Assembly: GCA_910589025.1 (NCBI GenBank)
Contig: CAJURM010000004.1
Coordinates: 62,001-126,000 of the forward strand
Direction: 5' to 3'
DNA length: 64,000 nucleotides
From: an uncultured Odoribacter sp.
Lineage (GTDB): Bacteria; Bacteroidota; Bacteroidia; Bacteroidales; Marinifilaceae
Position 1 is the stretch's first letter. Each line of letters starts with the position of its first letter. The notes below the pieces were generated by a model, which made no database searches, was not told the origin of the DNA, and saw only the letters and a program-made list of their open reading frames with translations. Made by a program: the position numbers and the translations under genes. This document shows positions 9,274-18,289 of this stretch, piece after piece.

Positions 9274-10200
9274 TCAACGTGCACGGAATTGATATAACTT
9301 TTGATAAAAAAAAGAGATAAATGAGAGAGGAAAAACTTTGTAAAATAAAAAATGAAAAACGCCTTGCCTTTTAAATGACACTTTGCTTAATAAGACTTTA
9401 GATTCTAACGGAGATATCTTAAAAGCATAATAAGGTCTTAAACCTTTGAGGATCAACCCATCTATTAAATGTTTTTTTGCCTTAGAATCAATGACTAAAG
9501 AATCTTTTAAACGAACTAAAAAATAATTGTTCCAGGGACATAAATGACTTGTTAAATTTCCTGCCACGTCATGATTGTAAAAAGACAAGGTTTCATTTAT
9601 ATAGGCGACTTTATACTTAAATGCAATAGCTAACCAAACCAATAAATCCTCTCCTGATTTTATTTTTTCATCAAACTCTAAACCACAATCAAAAACAAAT
9701 CGGTCTATTACAATAGACGAAGAATTTACAGGATTAACGAATTTTTTAGAGAAAATATTGACATAATCAATATAACCAGCATATTTAAAAGGTAACAAAG
9801 AATATGTCTTAACCGGAAAAATTTTAGATTTTATGACTTCTCCATAAGCTGTCCCATACATTTTAGCTTCGGGACAAGAAATTATTAATCCGTGAATTTT
9901 TTCTAAAAATGAAGCCTCCCAATAATCATCTGCATCCAAAAATGCGATATATTTATATTTAGCTAATTGAATTCCATAATTTCTGGTAGAAGAAACTCCG
10001 CCATTGCTCTTTTTAACTAATTTTATACGTGAGTCTGTAAAACTTGTAACGACGCTACAACCATTATCTGTAGAACCGTCATCAACGACTATTAATTCAA
10101 ATTTTGTATATGTTTGATGTAATACTGAAGATATGGTTTTTGATATATAAGCTTCTTTATTATATAAAGGAATAATAATACTATAATAAGTGTCATGCAT
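9274..10200 (-). CDS. Glycosyltransferase family 2
   Basis: GT-A enzyme of 308 aa. IIIPLYNKEAYISKTISSVL is followed by VVDDGSTDNGCSVV, GGVSSTRNYGI and AFLDADDYW, giving the metal-binding DxD near residue 95. The C-terminus is rich in aromatic and basic residues and ends near the membrane. It is AT-rich like its neighbours, consistent with a horizontally exchanged glycan cluster. It starts 48 bp after the next upstream GT2 gene. Specificity is unknown. Confidence 0.88.
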   Translation of the reverse strand: MHDTYYSIIIPLYNKEAYISKTISSVLHQTYTKFELIVVDDGSTDNGCSVVTSFTDSRIKLVKKSNGGVSSTRNYGIQLAKYKYIAFLDADDYWEASFLEKIHGLIISCPEAKMYGTAYGEVIKSKIFPVKTYSLLPFKYAGYIDYVNIFSKKFVNPVNSSSIVIDRFVFDCGLEFDEKIKSGEDLLVWLAIAFKYKVAYINETLSFYNHDVAGNLTSHLCPWNNYFLVRLKDSLVIDSKAKKHLIDGLILKGLRPYYAFKISPLESKVLLSKVSFKRQGVFHFLFYKVFPLSFISFFYQKLYQFRAR

Positions 10201-10248
10201 AATTATAAATAAAAAATTTTTTTTATTCGTTTTGACGGTAATATACTA

Positions 10249-11019
10249 TTATATTGGCTGACAATATTTTTTTAGAAATGTTGTGATTTTTACTCTTATT
10301 TGTAATAAAGAATACCTAAGTTTCCAGGGGATATTATTTATTTTACCTGTTATGATTGCCGACTCTTTCAAAAGATGAAGCCCGTTAGTCGCAGATATCC
10401 CTTGTTCCGCCTCATAATTTGATATGCAAACAGGTAAATAGCTAAAAAGACCATCTGCCTGCCATAAGCGATAAAAGAAATCGTAATCTGCACATACTTT
10501 ATATTTCAAATTATATTTCATTTCCCGCATGGATGCCATTTTTATAAAACAAGACTGATGGCAAAATGGGAGGCGGTGTTTTATCACATTCATAGGCAAT
10601 GCTTCCTGTAAATGTTTTCCCCATGAATAAACCAATAATGTATCACCATATACTACATCCGCCTTTGAAGGTAAGTTTTCAATCAATTGTTGAATCACCC
10701 TATCAGAATGGAACGTATCCCCACTATTCATGAAATTAATCCATTCTCCCGTCGCCACATCAATCCCCTTATTCATCGCGTCATAAATCCCCTTATCCGG
10801 TTCACTCACCCAATAAGCGATTTTATCCGCATACTTTTTAATGATATCTACCGTTCCGTCCGTACTTCCTCCGTCAATGATAATATATTCGATGTTGGAA
10901 TAGGTTTGATTAATAACACTGCAAATCGTTTCCTCAATAGTCGAAACCGCATTGTATGAAACTGTAACAACAGAAATCAACGGTTGATGCAAGATATTCA
11001 TGAATATACTAGAATACAA
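10249..11019 (-). CDS. Glycosyltransferase family 2 (WcaA/colanic-type)
   Basis: GT-A enzyme of 256 aa. LISVVTVSYNAVSTIEETIC and IIIDGGSTDGTVDII bind the donor nucleotide; SEPDKGIYDAMNKGIDVATG and NFMNSGDTF belong to the subgroup that has SGD in place of the usual DxD. Two starts are possible, 11019 and the internal ATG at 11001; the first lies 9 bp after the heptose kinase gene. The product is a cytosolic or peripheral membrane transferase in the cluster A operon. Substrate is unknown. Confidence 0.87.
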   Translation of the reverse strand: MYSSIFMNILHQPLISVVTVSYNAVSTIEETICSVINQTYSNIEYIIIDGGSTDGTVDIIKKYADKIAYWVSEPDKGIYDAMNKGIDVATGEWINFMNSGDTFHSDRVIQQLIENLPSKADVVYGDTLLVYSWGKHLQEALPMNVIKHRLPFCHQSCFIKMASMREMKYNLKYKVCADYDFFYRLWQADGLFSYLPVCISNYEAEQGISATNGLHLLKESAIITGKINNIPWKLRYSLLQIRVKITTFLKKYCQPI

Positions 11020-11028
11020 TTCAGTTAA

Positions 11029-12006
11029 TCAGTTATCAAGTTCTTTTTGTAATTCACTATAACATATAGGGCTCGTCCCTCTTTTACCGACAACGATACC
11101 TGCTGCTTTATTCGAAAGGTAAACAGCATCGAATAATGAAAACGAAGCCGCAAGCGCGGCGGATAAAGTAGCGACCACAGTATCTCCGGCACCCGATACG
11201 TCAAAAACCTCTTTCGCCTCAGTTTTTATATCATAACAATCAGAAGAATTACATAAACTCATTCCCTTTTCAGAACGGGTAACCAATACATTTTTTAACC
11301 GGTATTGGGAAAGTAAGGATTTTGAACTATTGTGAACAGCCTCGTCTTCATTTTTGATATCCCAACCGACAATATCCGATAATTCTTTCAAATTCGGAGT
11401 AATAACAGTCGCACCGGCATACTTATCCCAATTATTGCCTTTAGGGTCTATAATTACGGATTTATTATGTTTTCGAGCCTGTTGTATAATTTTCTGGCAT
11501 ACATTATAGGAACAAACGCCTTTCCCGTAATCTGATATGACAATGATATCATAATCAGCCATATTTTTACTTATAGCCAGAATCAAGGCCGATTCCTCCT
11601 CCGTAGTAAGTACAAATTCCTCTTCTTCAAAATCAATCCTGACAATTTGTTGATTATTGCCTACAACCCGCGTCTTTGTTATTGTAGGATAATCCATATA
11701 AACCAACCGATTCTCTATTTTTAATTCAGACAGTTTTTCTTTAATAAATTCACCGTTGGAATCGCTGCCTATCAGACCGATCATGCAAGACTGACATCCA
11801 AGGGTGGCCAGATTTTGAATGACATTGGCAGCTCCGCCCAAAACGCTGTATGTCTGGTTTATCAATACGACCGGCACAGGAGCTTCCGGGGATATACGCT
11901 TGACTTTGCCAATATAATACGTGTCAACCATAATATCACCGATTACCAATACTTTTTTATTCAATAACCTGCTAATATCTAATTTCATAAACTTGATATT
12001 CAACAA
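11029..12006 (-). CDS. hldA: D-glycero-D-manno-heptose-7-phosphate kinase (HldE kinase domain only)
   Basis: PfkB-type kinase of 325 aa that phosphorylates heptose-7-phosphate at C1. DIMVDTYYIGKVKRISPEAP is the signature N-terminus of HldE/RfaE; GGAANVIQNLATLG and the C-terminal anion-hole motif DVSGAGDTVVATL are intact. E. coli HldE is about 477 aa because of a fused nucleotidyltransferase domain; this protein ends at the kinase, so the transferase (HldC type) must be encoded elsewhere. An alternative start is the ATG at 11988. It lies 5 bp after gmhA, with a GT9 gene just before, a coherent heptose module inside a surface glycan cluster. Confidence 0.9.
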   Translation of the reverse strand: MLNIKFMKLDISRLLNKKVLVIGDIMVDTYYIGKVKRISPEAPVPVVLINQTYSVLGGAANVIQNLATLGCQSCMIGLIGSDSNGEFIKEKLSELKIENRLVYMDYPTITKTRVVGNNQQIVRIDFEEEEFVLTTEEESALILAISKNMADYDIIVISDYGKGVCSYNVCQKIIQQARKHNKSVIIDPKGNNWDKYAGATVITPNLKELSDIVGWDIKNEDEAVHNSSKSLLSQYRLKNVLVTRSEKGMSLCNSSDCYDIKTEAKEVFDVSGAGDTVVATLSAALAASFSLFDAVYLSNKAAGIVVGKRGTSPICYSELQKELDN

Positions 12007-12011
12007 TAATA

Positions 12012-12590
12012 TTAGTCGGCATCTATGTATGCCTTTTCAACAAATTCACAAATCAGATGTTCCAGCAACAGATGAACTTCTTGTATGCGTGCCGATTCGC
12101 AAGAATCCACCACATAATTATAATCAGCATACTGAATACACTTTCCGCCGGTGTTTCCTAATAACGCCACAATTTTCGCCCCTATGGAGCGTGCGCACTT
12201 AAAAGCCTCAACTACATTTCCGGAATTCCCGCTTGTAGAAATACCGATTACAACATCATTTGAAGTACATAAAGCACGGATTTGTCTTAAAAAAACAGAC
12301 TCGAAGTTATAATCATTGCCTACTGCTGTCAGAATAGAGCTATCCGTTGTCAAAGCCACGGCGGGCAAAGGCTTTCGGTTTTTCATAAATCGGCCGACAA
12401 ATTCCGCTGCAAAATGTTGTGCATCAGCAGCACTGCCACCGTTTCCGCAAAGCAACACTTTACCGCCATTGTTTATTTGTGAAATAATAACCTCAGAAAC
12501 TTGAGAAATAAACTTAATACCCTCTTCATTGAGCAATTGTGATTTCAGACGGATATTGTCATTCACAGCCTGTTCAATTCTTTTTTTCAT
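12012..12590 (-). CDS. gmhA: Sedoheptulose-7-phosphate isomerase
   Basis: SIS-domain enzyme of 192 aa that turns sedoheptulose-7-phosphate into D-glycero-D-manno-heptose-7-phosphate, the first step of nucleotide-heptose synthesis. LLCGNGGSAADAQHFAAEFVGRF holds the phosphate-binding serines and active-site residues, GISTSGNSGNV is the second SIS motif, and VHLLLEHLICEFVE near the C-terminus has the family His and Glu. It overlaps the GT9 gene by 17 bp and is followed by hldA. No gmhB or hldD is visible in the window, so the pathway is completed elsewhere or ends at a different NDP-heptose. Confidence 0.95.
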   Translation of the reverse strand: MKKRIEQAVNDNIRLKSQLLNEEGIKFISQVSEVIISQINNGGKVLLCGNGGSAADAQHFAAEFVGRFMKNRKPLPAVALTTDSSILTAVGNDYNFESVFLRQIRALCTSNDVVIGISTSGNSGNVVEAFKCARSIGAKIVALLGNTGGKCIQYADYNYVVDSCESARIQEVHLLLEHLICEFVEKAYIDAD

Positions 12591-13761
12591 ATTCTTTTTT
12601 TTGAATCTCGTTCAACAATTCAGTTAATTTCCCTGCGACCATCGGAACACTTATATTTTGTATACATTTCAACTGCTTTTCAACAGGAAATTTACAATGA
12701 TAATTACATCCGAAACAAGGCATTTGGTGAACAACAACACGAGGATGGTAAAAATGATCAGCCACTTCTTCCGGATACGGCACAAAACGATTATAATGTG
12801 CTCCGGGTGCAATACAAATAGAAGGTGTGCGGGTAGCCGCAGCGATATGGACTGCAGAACTATCATTACCAATCACGAACTCCGAATTACGAATAATTTC
12901 AACAGTTTCCTGAATGGTCGTTTTATTTATCAAATTGTCTATTTTTTCCGGATTGGGAACATGGGCTAAAAACTCATCTCCTTTTTCCCTGTCTGACTTT
13001 CCATTGCCGAGCAATACAATAGTATAATCCCTAAGAATGGTCTTTGCTATCTCTGCAAAAGAAACAACATCCCATGCCCTGGGAGCATAAGAAGCTGAAA
13101 GTGAAAATACGGCATATTTATTTTCTCTTTTCAGATAAATGCCATTTATTTTCTTTTCAGGCAAAAAAGGAAGACAAGGCACAAAATCCGCATCATAGGT
13201 CTGTTGGATAAAATGAGCATTTATTAATAGTTCAGATGTAAACTGAATGGGATTATCGATAAGAGCCGTATAATAACGATCGCTTTTTTGTTTCTTTTTA
13301 AGCGTAATATTCGAAGTGTCGCCATTGTATCCGATTTTTGATGTTCCGATAGTCATTTTGACCAATCTGTCACTATAAGCGTATTCTCTGGAAAAAACGG
13401 GAGATACAACCTCATTGAAAGAATAAGAACGTATTTTTTTTAAAAGAGCACACCTGTAAGAAAAAGAAAAAAGAAATTTTCTTCTGTCAATACCCCATAC
13501 ATCGAAGAAAAAAGGATCGGATAAAGCTATGGGGAGAACTACTTGATTACATAATAATATAACTTTTTTGCCTGCATATTTCTTTTTGTAAGCCCGTAAT
13601 GAATCCTGCCATATGACAAAATCCCCGATGGCATCCACTTTAATCAAAAACAAATCAGCAGAAGCTATAGTATTCTTAAAACAAGTGAAATAAGAATCAA
13701 GAATTACATTTTTCCATGAATGCAATTTCAAATAAATTCTATAAATGATATGCTTCACCAA
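12574..13761 (-). CDS. Glycosyltransferase family 9 (heptosyltransferase-like)
   Basis: GT-B enzyme of 395 aa. The N-terminal domain has LIKVDAIGDFVIWQDSLRAY, the family's acceptor-side signature; the C-terminal domain has NSEFVIGNDSSAVHIAAA and APGAHYNRFVPYP, which contact the ADP-heptose donor in LPS heptosyltransferases. A cysteine-rich patch near the C-terminus (PCFGCNYHC) is seen in several GT9 members of glycan clusters. Lying next to gmhA and hldA, it most likely adds a heptose to the cluster A repeat unit rather than to LPS core. It starts 3 bp after the flippase gene. Confidence 0.86.
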   Translation of the reverse strand: MVKHIIYRIYLKLHSWKNVILDSYFTCFKNTIASADLFLIKVDAIGDFVIWQDSLRAYKKKYAGKKVILLCNQVVLPIALSDPFFFDVWGIDRRKFLFSFSYRCALLKKIRSYSFNEVVSPVFSREYAYSDRLVKMTIGTSKIGYNGDTSNITLKKKQKSDRYYTALIDNPIQFTSELLINAHFIQQTYDADFVPCLPFLPEKKINGIYLKRENKYAVFSLSASYAPRAWDVVSFAEIAKTILRDYTIVLLGNGKSDREKGDEFLAHVPNPEKIDNLINKTTIQETVEIIRNSEFVIGNDSSAVHIAAATRTPSICIAPGAHYNRFVPYPEEVADHFYHPRVVVHQMPCFGCNYHCKFPVEKQLKCIQNISVPMVAGKLTELLNEIQKKEYEKKN

Positions 13762-13764
13762 AAT

Positions 13765-15078
13765 CTATTTAAACCAAATGCCGGTAGCTTTACCTGACAA
13801 AATTTTTCCAAATTGAATGGGGGACCAAACTGAGCTGATAAACAGACAGCTGCACATCGCAACCATAACCCCGGTAATCCCCAATTTCTCTCCGAAATAG
13901 TAGGCCAAAGGAAAAAACAATAGACCTGAAACAATGGATGAGTACAACTGAAGCCTTATTTTTCCTATGCCATTCAACATATAAGCAAAAATGTTATTCC
14001 AATTGGCAATAGTCACATAAATACCACAGACGATGGACAATACAAAAGGAATCATAATATCCTTTCCAACCCACAAACTATATACAAAAGAAGAAAATAT
14101 CACCATTAAAATTGTTGCACAGACGGAACCTATCCAGATGACAATAATTTTCCGTAAAGTATTCCGAATCCAATCCATATCGTTCTTTGTATAGGCATCT
14201 GTCACCGCAGACCAAAAAGGAGTCAATACGATAGTGAACCCCATATTGACAACCGAAAAATATCTGAAAGCAATATTGAAAGGAGTTACTTGTGCGGGAC
14301 CGAATAGTTGGGATATGATAAAATTCGATGTCATAAACACAATTAAAGAAGATATCTGAATAATGAAAAATTGCCCTCCCAAAGACATCAAATGTTTTAA
14401 ATATTCCAATCGCACAAAAGCAAAAGAAGGTCTGATTTTTTTATATTTGAAAAAAGTAACCGGAAAAGCGACAAGATAGACTAAAACAGGAGATGCGGAA
14501 AACAGAACAGCCACTTTCTCCAATGAACCCGGATAGATTAAAGTACAGATATATACCAATATCAGCGAAACAAGATTACCTAAAAATAATAATAAATCAT
14601 TGACGGCAGGTTGTTGATAGGCCATATATATATTACCTATTGTTTTCAAAACAAAACTCGCACAAAAAAAGGCAAAAACAATAGAAACAATGGAATTGAT
14701 ATCATCCACTTTCTGAGGATCTGTATTTAAAATGACATTCCAGTCCAAACATTGATGTATCCCCCAGAATACGGCATAAATCACAATCACGATAAACGTT
14801 AGCGAATAAAATGTTGTACTTACATAAATTTTAGCTAACTTCAAATCATCCAATGCAATGGCCTCTGTCAACTTGTTGCGTAAGCCATTGCCCAAACCGA
14901 TGTCCAATATATATATCCAACTTAAAACAGAACTCAAAGTAAGCCACACTCCATATTCATATTCATTCAGATAAGAGAGTGTCAAAGGAACCAACAGCAA
15001 TGATATGGCAATAGACCCCCCTTTTAATAACATAGAGGCCGCAATATTTTTCACTGCTTTTGAGGTTCTGGTATCCAA
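13765..15078 (-). CDS. wzx: Repeat-unit flippase (Wzx-like), cluster A
   Basis: Inner-membrane MOP-superfamily transporter of 437 aa with about 12 predicted membrane segments. It flips the undecaprenyl-linked repeat unit to the periplasm. KNIAASMLLKGGSIAISLLL opens the first helix, and NEYEYGVWLTLSSVLSWIYI is the polysaccharide synthase family pattern. It is the first gene of cluster A, about 43 bp downstream of a leader with two palindromes (15121-15176) that resembles the leader of the cluster B flippase. Its protein is clearly different from the cluster B flippase, so each cluster appears to carry its own exporter. Confidence 0.88.
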   Translation of the reverse strand: MDTRTSKAVKNIAASMLLKGGSIAISLLLVPLTLSYLNEYEYGVWLTLSSVLSWIYILDIGLGNGLRNKLTEAIALDDLKLAKIYVSTTFYSLTFIVIVIYAVFWGIHQCLDWNVILNTDPQKVDDINSIVSIVFAFFCASFVLKTIGNIYMAYQQPAVNDLLLFLGNLVSLILVYICTLIYPGSLEKVAVLFSASPVLVYLVAFPVTFFKYKKIRPSFAFVRLEYLKHLMSLGGQFFIIQISSLIVFMTSNFIISQLFGPAQVTPFNIAFRYFSVVNMGFTIVLTPFWSAVTDAYTKNDMDWIRNTLRKIIVIWIGSVCATILMVIFSSFVYSLWVGKDIMIPFVLSIVCGIYVTIANWNNIFAYMLNGIGKIRLQLYSSIVSGLLFFPLAYYFGEKLGITGVMVAMCSCLFISSVWSPIQFGKILSGKATGIWFK

Positions 15079-15120
15079 AGGTATTAGTAATGTATTAGAT
15101 TAAGAATAGTTTACGTCCTA

Positions 15121-15176
15121 TTGCTTAAAGCAAAAAACAGGCAGAAAAAACTCCCCATAAAAACGGCCGTTTTTTT
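15121..15176 (-). promoter_or_regulatory. Two-palindrome leader upstream of cluster A flippase
   Basis: Read on the minus strand: a palindrome A7-CGGCCG-T5 (15176-15159), then a T-run followed by the hairpin TTGCTT-T-AAGCAA (15133-15121), then the flippase ATG at 15078. The same two elements occur in the same order and orientation upstream of the other flippase (25583-25646). The first could be a terminator or attenuator hairpin; the second could be a recruitment element for a NusG-family antiterminator. Neither function is shown. Confidence 0.5.
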
Positions 15177-15274
15177 AGGGGAAAAAGCTATATATTTTAT
15201 CTTTTAAAGATTCCTCTCTTAACAATCTCTCTGCATAGTGTAGAACACAACACAAAATAAAAGCAGGTTATCCA

Positions 15275-15305
15275 TTGGAACGAAGATGGGAAATTCCTAT
15301 ATTTG
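15275..15305 (+). promoter_or_regulatory. Bacteroidota-type promoter of the restriction-modification genes
   Basis: TTG at 15275-15277, a 20-bp spacer, and TATATTTG at 15298-15305 match the TTG / TAnnTTTG consensus. The box ends 29 bp before the ATG at 15335. Confidence 0.7.
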
Positions 15306-15334
15306 TTATTAAATTATTGATATTGTAGGTTTGT

Positions 15335-18289
15335 ATGAATACGAATATAAATGAGAAGTCTATATTTCAAGCTTTAGAGTTGACAGAATATGAATGTAAT
15401 TTATATTCGGTTTATGATTCGTATACGGACGAATTACTGGAATACTATAAGATGCAGGCAGGAATTGTTAAAGCCGATTATTTTTATTGCTTTAATAATT
15501 TAGTAGAAAATAGACCGATCCCATTTATATACATATACGACCAACGTACATCTGTCAAAGGAAATGATATCGATTTAGTTGAAATAAACCGGAAATTATG
15601 GACATTAGGAGAAATTGCATTGGCACTTATTGTTTATGATGACGGATTTAAAATAATAGATACACGAAATCCGATAAAAAGTGAATCAGAACCGTCCTAT
15701 TTAGACAGCCTATCAAAAGCGACCAGACAAATAGATTCAACTCTTAGACGGAGAATTTTTGAAGGGCGTATCCTTGAAGAATCCCCTTCTGATTATATTA
15801 GCGTATCCCCATATCAGAAATTATTGGAGCATATTGAAAAAGCGATTCTCAATAAGAATAGAAAGATAGGATGTAAACAAGAACTCTTAAAAAAAATGCT
15901 TGTCAAGTTTATTTTGATAAAATATCTTGAAGAGCAGGTTGATGATGATGGAAACAGTGTTTTTGAAGACGGCTTTTTTGAAAGATTTGTGACAAACAAA
16001 AACCTTTTCAATAAAAAATACACGTTTTGCGATGTATTAAGAGGAAATGATATCGTAGGACTTTTGACTTTTTTGAATACAAAATTTAACGGCGGAATAT
16101 TTAAAGTTTCTGAACAAGAAAAAATAGAAATACAATCGGCAAATTTAAGCATTATAGCGGATGCTCTTGACGGGAATAAAGACATTGATGGACAAATGTC
16201 CATTTGGCGGTATTACGATTTCAATTTATTACCCATAGAATTTATTAGTCGTTTATATGAACGTTTTGTCACTTCAGTCGAAGGACAACAAAAAAGTACC
16301 GGAGCATATTATACTCCTCCTCATTTGGCTAGGTTGCTTATAGACGAATTATTGCCTTTTAACAAAGATATTGACTTTCACAATTTCAAAATCCTGGATC
16401 CGTCATGTGGTTCGGGCATATTTTTGGTACTTGCGTACAAAAGATTGATCACTTTATGGATGCTGAAAAATAATAGGCAAATCATAAAGGGAGAAGAGGA
16501 TATTAAGAACATAAAAAAGATACTTTCTGATTGTATCTATGGAGTCGATATAAATGAAGATGCACTATCTATTACTGCAACTTCTTTACAAATAGAACTT
16601 TCCAGCCATATCCGACCTAAAGAAATTTGGGAAAAGTTAACTTTTGACAATTTGGAAGAACAAGGAAATCTTACACATCAAGGTTTCTTTAAATGGTATA
16701 AATCAACAACTTTAAAATTTGATGTTGTAGCAGGAAATCCGCCTTTTAATATATCAAGTGAAGAACAACGTAAAAATATAGAGTTAGGGAAAGACGATGA
16801 TTTTTCGAAAGAAAAATATATAAATTATAAAGGGACAATACAAGCTTTTCCTAATAATAACCCTGCACTTATATTTTTATACCGGTCCGTTGAGAAACTG
16901 CTAAAACCGTCAACGGGATTACTGTTCATGGTAATGCCAGCTGCATCATTTTTATATACGACAAAATCTTTTGAGTATAAAAAGAGTTTGGTTTCGTTTT
17001 GGAACATTGAACGTATATATGATTTTACCCCTTTAAGAGAACATTTATGGGGTAAAACGAAAATTGCTACCATTGCCGTAAAAATTTCCAATGGAGAACC
17101 ATTCTCAAGAGCAATCGAGCATATTATCATCCGAAATTCATCTGCAAATGAAAAAGGATCCATCCGATTCCAGATAGATAAATACGATAAATTCAACGTA
17201 CCTGTTGATTTCGTCTTTTCAAAGAGTTTTATTTGGAAGATAAATCTATTGGGGGGAGGAAGGCTTCGTTTATTCGTTGAAAAATTTACACAGCATATAA
17301 AAATTTCCGATTATTTTAAACAGAACGGTTTTGTTGCAAATATCGGATATACCCATGATAAGTATGTTATTCATGATTTAAAGAAAAGAAATACAGGAGA
17401 ACAAGTGATCAATTTAAATGGTCTGAAAGTTATTGATGCAGAAGGATTTGATTCTGATGTCCTTACTGAAAAGGCTATTAAACTCATCTCCGGTGATGAT
17501 TGGGTAAGGTCACCGAAGCAAGGATTCAATCCACCCAATATATTACTTCGTCTGAATATCAATGTTAATTTGCCTATAGTTTATAATACAAAACAATTGG
17601 CCGTACCTAATGGCATACTCTTCATTAAAGGAAAGAATTCTTCTACAATGCGGCATTTTATTTCTGCATTCAAGGAGAATAGAAGTTTATACATATTTTT
17701 GATTAAAGCACTGTCCCCAAAAACATTTGTACAACAAGGAGGCGGATATAGCATCAACCGTCAAGACATATTGAATTTACCAATAGATATAGATAAGAAC
17801 GGGAATATTTCTCCCTTTGTATTGACGAATCATTTTGATAATATTGTCATTTCTGAAACACAACTTATCGCGGAAGATCTGAACAAGACAAATAGCATAA
17901 TTTTTAAGACTATTGACAAAAAAATCTTATCCGAATATTCTACTGCATTTTGTGAAATTCTCAATCTTACATATCAAAAAGGCAAATATGAATTTAAAAC
18001 TATCCGAAAAATAATAAATGATGATTATGTATGGGTTACTTTTGAACATACAAATCAATATATCGATATAGAAGAGCAGTATACGGATCAGAACAAAAAA
18101 GTATTGGATGAGATTCTTTTTGATGATATGACCAACAGTGCATTAACAATAAATAAAGTTATCACATATTACGGAAAGAATAATCAGATAAGCTTTATCA
18201 AACCCAATAAACTCAAATATTGGATGCGTACTATTGCTTATCGGGATGCAGAGAATGTCAAAAGCGATATGTTTAAAAACGGATATTAA
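15335..18289 (+). CDS. Eco57I-like N6-adenine DNA methyltransferase of a restriction-modification system
   Basis: Protein of 984 aa. Residues about 1-300 are an alpha-helical region of unknown fold. The methyltransferase core follows: STGAYYTPPHLARLL, then motif I LDPSCGSGIFLVLAYKRL (SAM binding, near residue 353), then the catalytic NPPF in VVAGNPPFNIS (motif IV, near 469), typical of gamma-class N6-adenine enzymes. The C-terminal 400 residues probably recognise the target sequence (GGGYSINRQDILNLPID resembles that region in Eco57I-type proteins). I see no PD-(D/E)xK nuclease motif at the N-terminus, so cleavage may come from the adjacent gene, which starts at the next base after the stop. 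It has its own promoter and is AT-rich. Confidence 0.85.
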   Translation: MNTNINEKSIFQALELTEYECNLYSVYDSYTDELLEYYKMQAGIVKADYFYCFNNLVENRPIPFIYIYDQRTSVKGNDIDLVEINRKLWTLGEIALALIVYDDGFKIIDTRNPIKSESEPSYLDSLSKATRQIDSTLRRRIFEGRILEESPSDYISVSPYQKLLEHIEKAILNKNRKIGCKQELLKKMLVKFILIKYLEEQVDDDGNSVFEDGFFERFVTNKNLFNKKYTFCDVLRGNDIVGLLTFLNTKFNGGIFKVSEQEKIEIQSANLSIIADALDGNKDIDGQMSIWRYYDFNLLPIEFISRLYERFVTSVEGQQKSTGAYYTPPHLARLLIDELLPFNKDIDFHNFKILDPSCGSGIFLVLAYKRLITLWMLKNNRQIIKGEEDIKNIKKILSDCIYGVDINEDALSITATSLQIELSSHIRPKEIWEKLTFDNLEEQGNLTHQGFFKWYKSTTLKFDVVAGNPPFNISSEEQRKNIELGKDDDFSKEKYINYKGTIQAFPNNNPALIFLYRSVEKLLKPSTGLLFMVMPAASFLYTTKSFEYKKSLVSFWNIERIYDFTPLREHLWGKTKIATIAVKISNGEPFSRAIEHIIIRNSSANEKGSIRFQIDKYDKFNVPVDFVFSKSFIWKINLLGGGRLRLFVEKFTQHIKISDYFKQNGFVANIGYTHDKYVIHDLKKRNTGEQVINLNGLKVIDAEGFDSDVLTEKAIKLISGDDWVRSPKQGFNPPNILLRLNINVNLPIVYNTKQLAVPNGILFIKGKNSSTMRHFISAFKENRSLYIFLIKALSPKTFVQQGGGYSINRQDILNLPIDIDKNGNISPFVLTNHFDNIVISETQLIAEDLNKTNSIIFKTIDKKILSEYSTAFCEILNLTYQKGKYEFKTIRKIINDDYVWVTFEHTNQYIDIEEQYTDQNKKVLDEILFDDMTNSALTINKVITYYGKNNQISFIKPNKLKYWMRTIAYRDAENVKSDMFKNGY

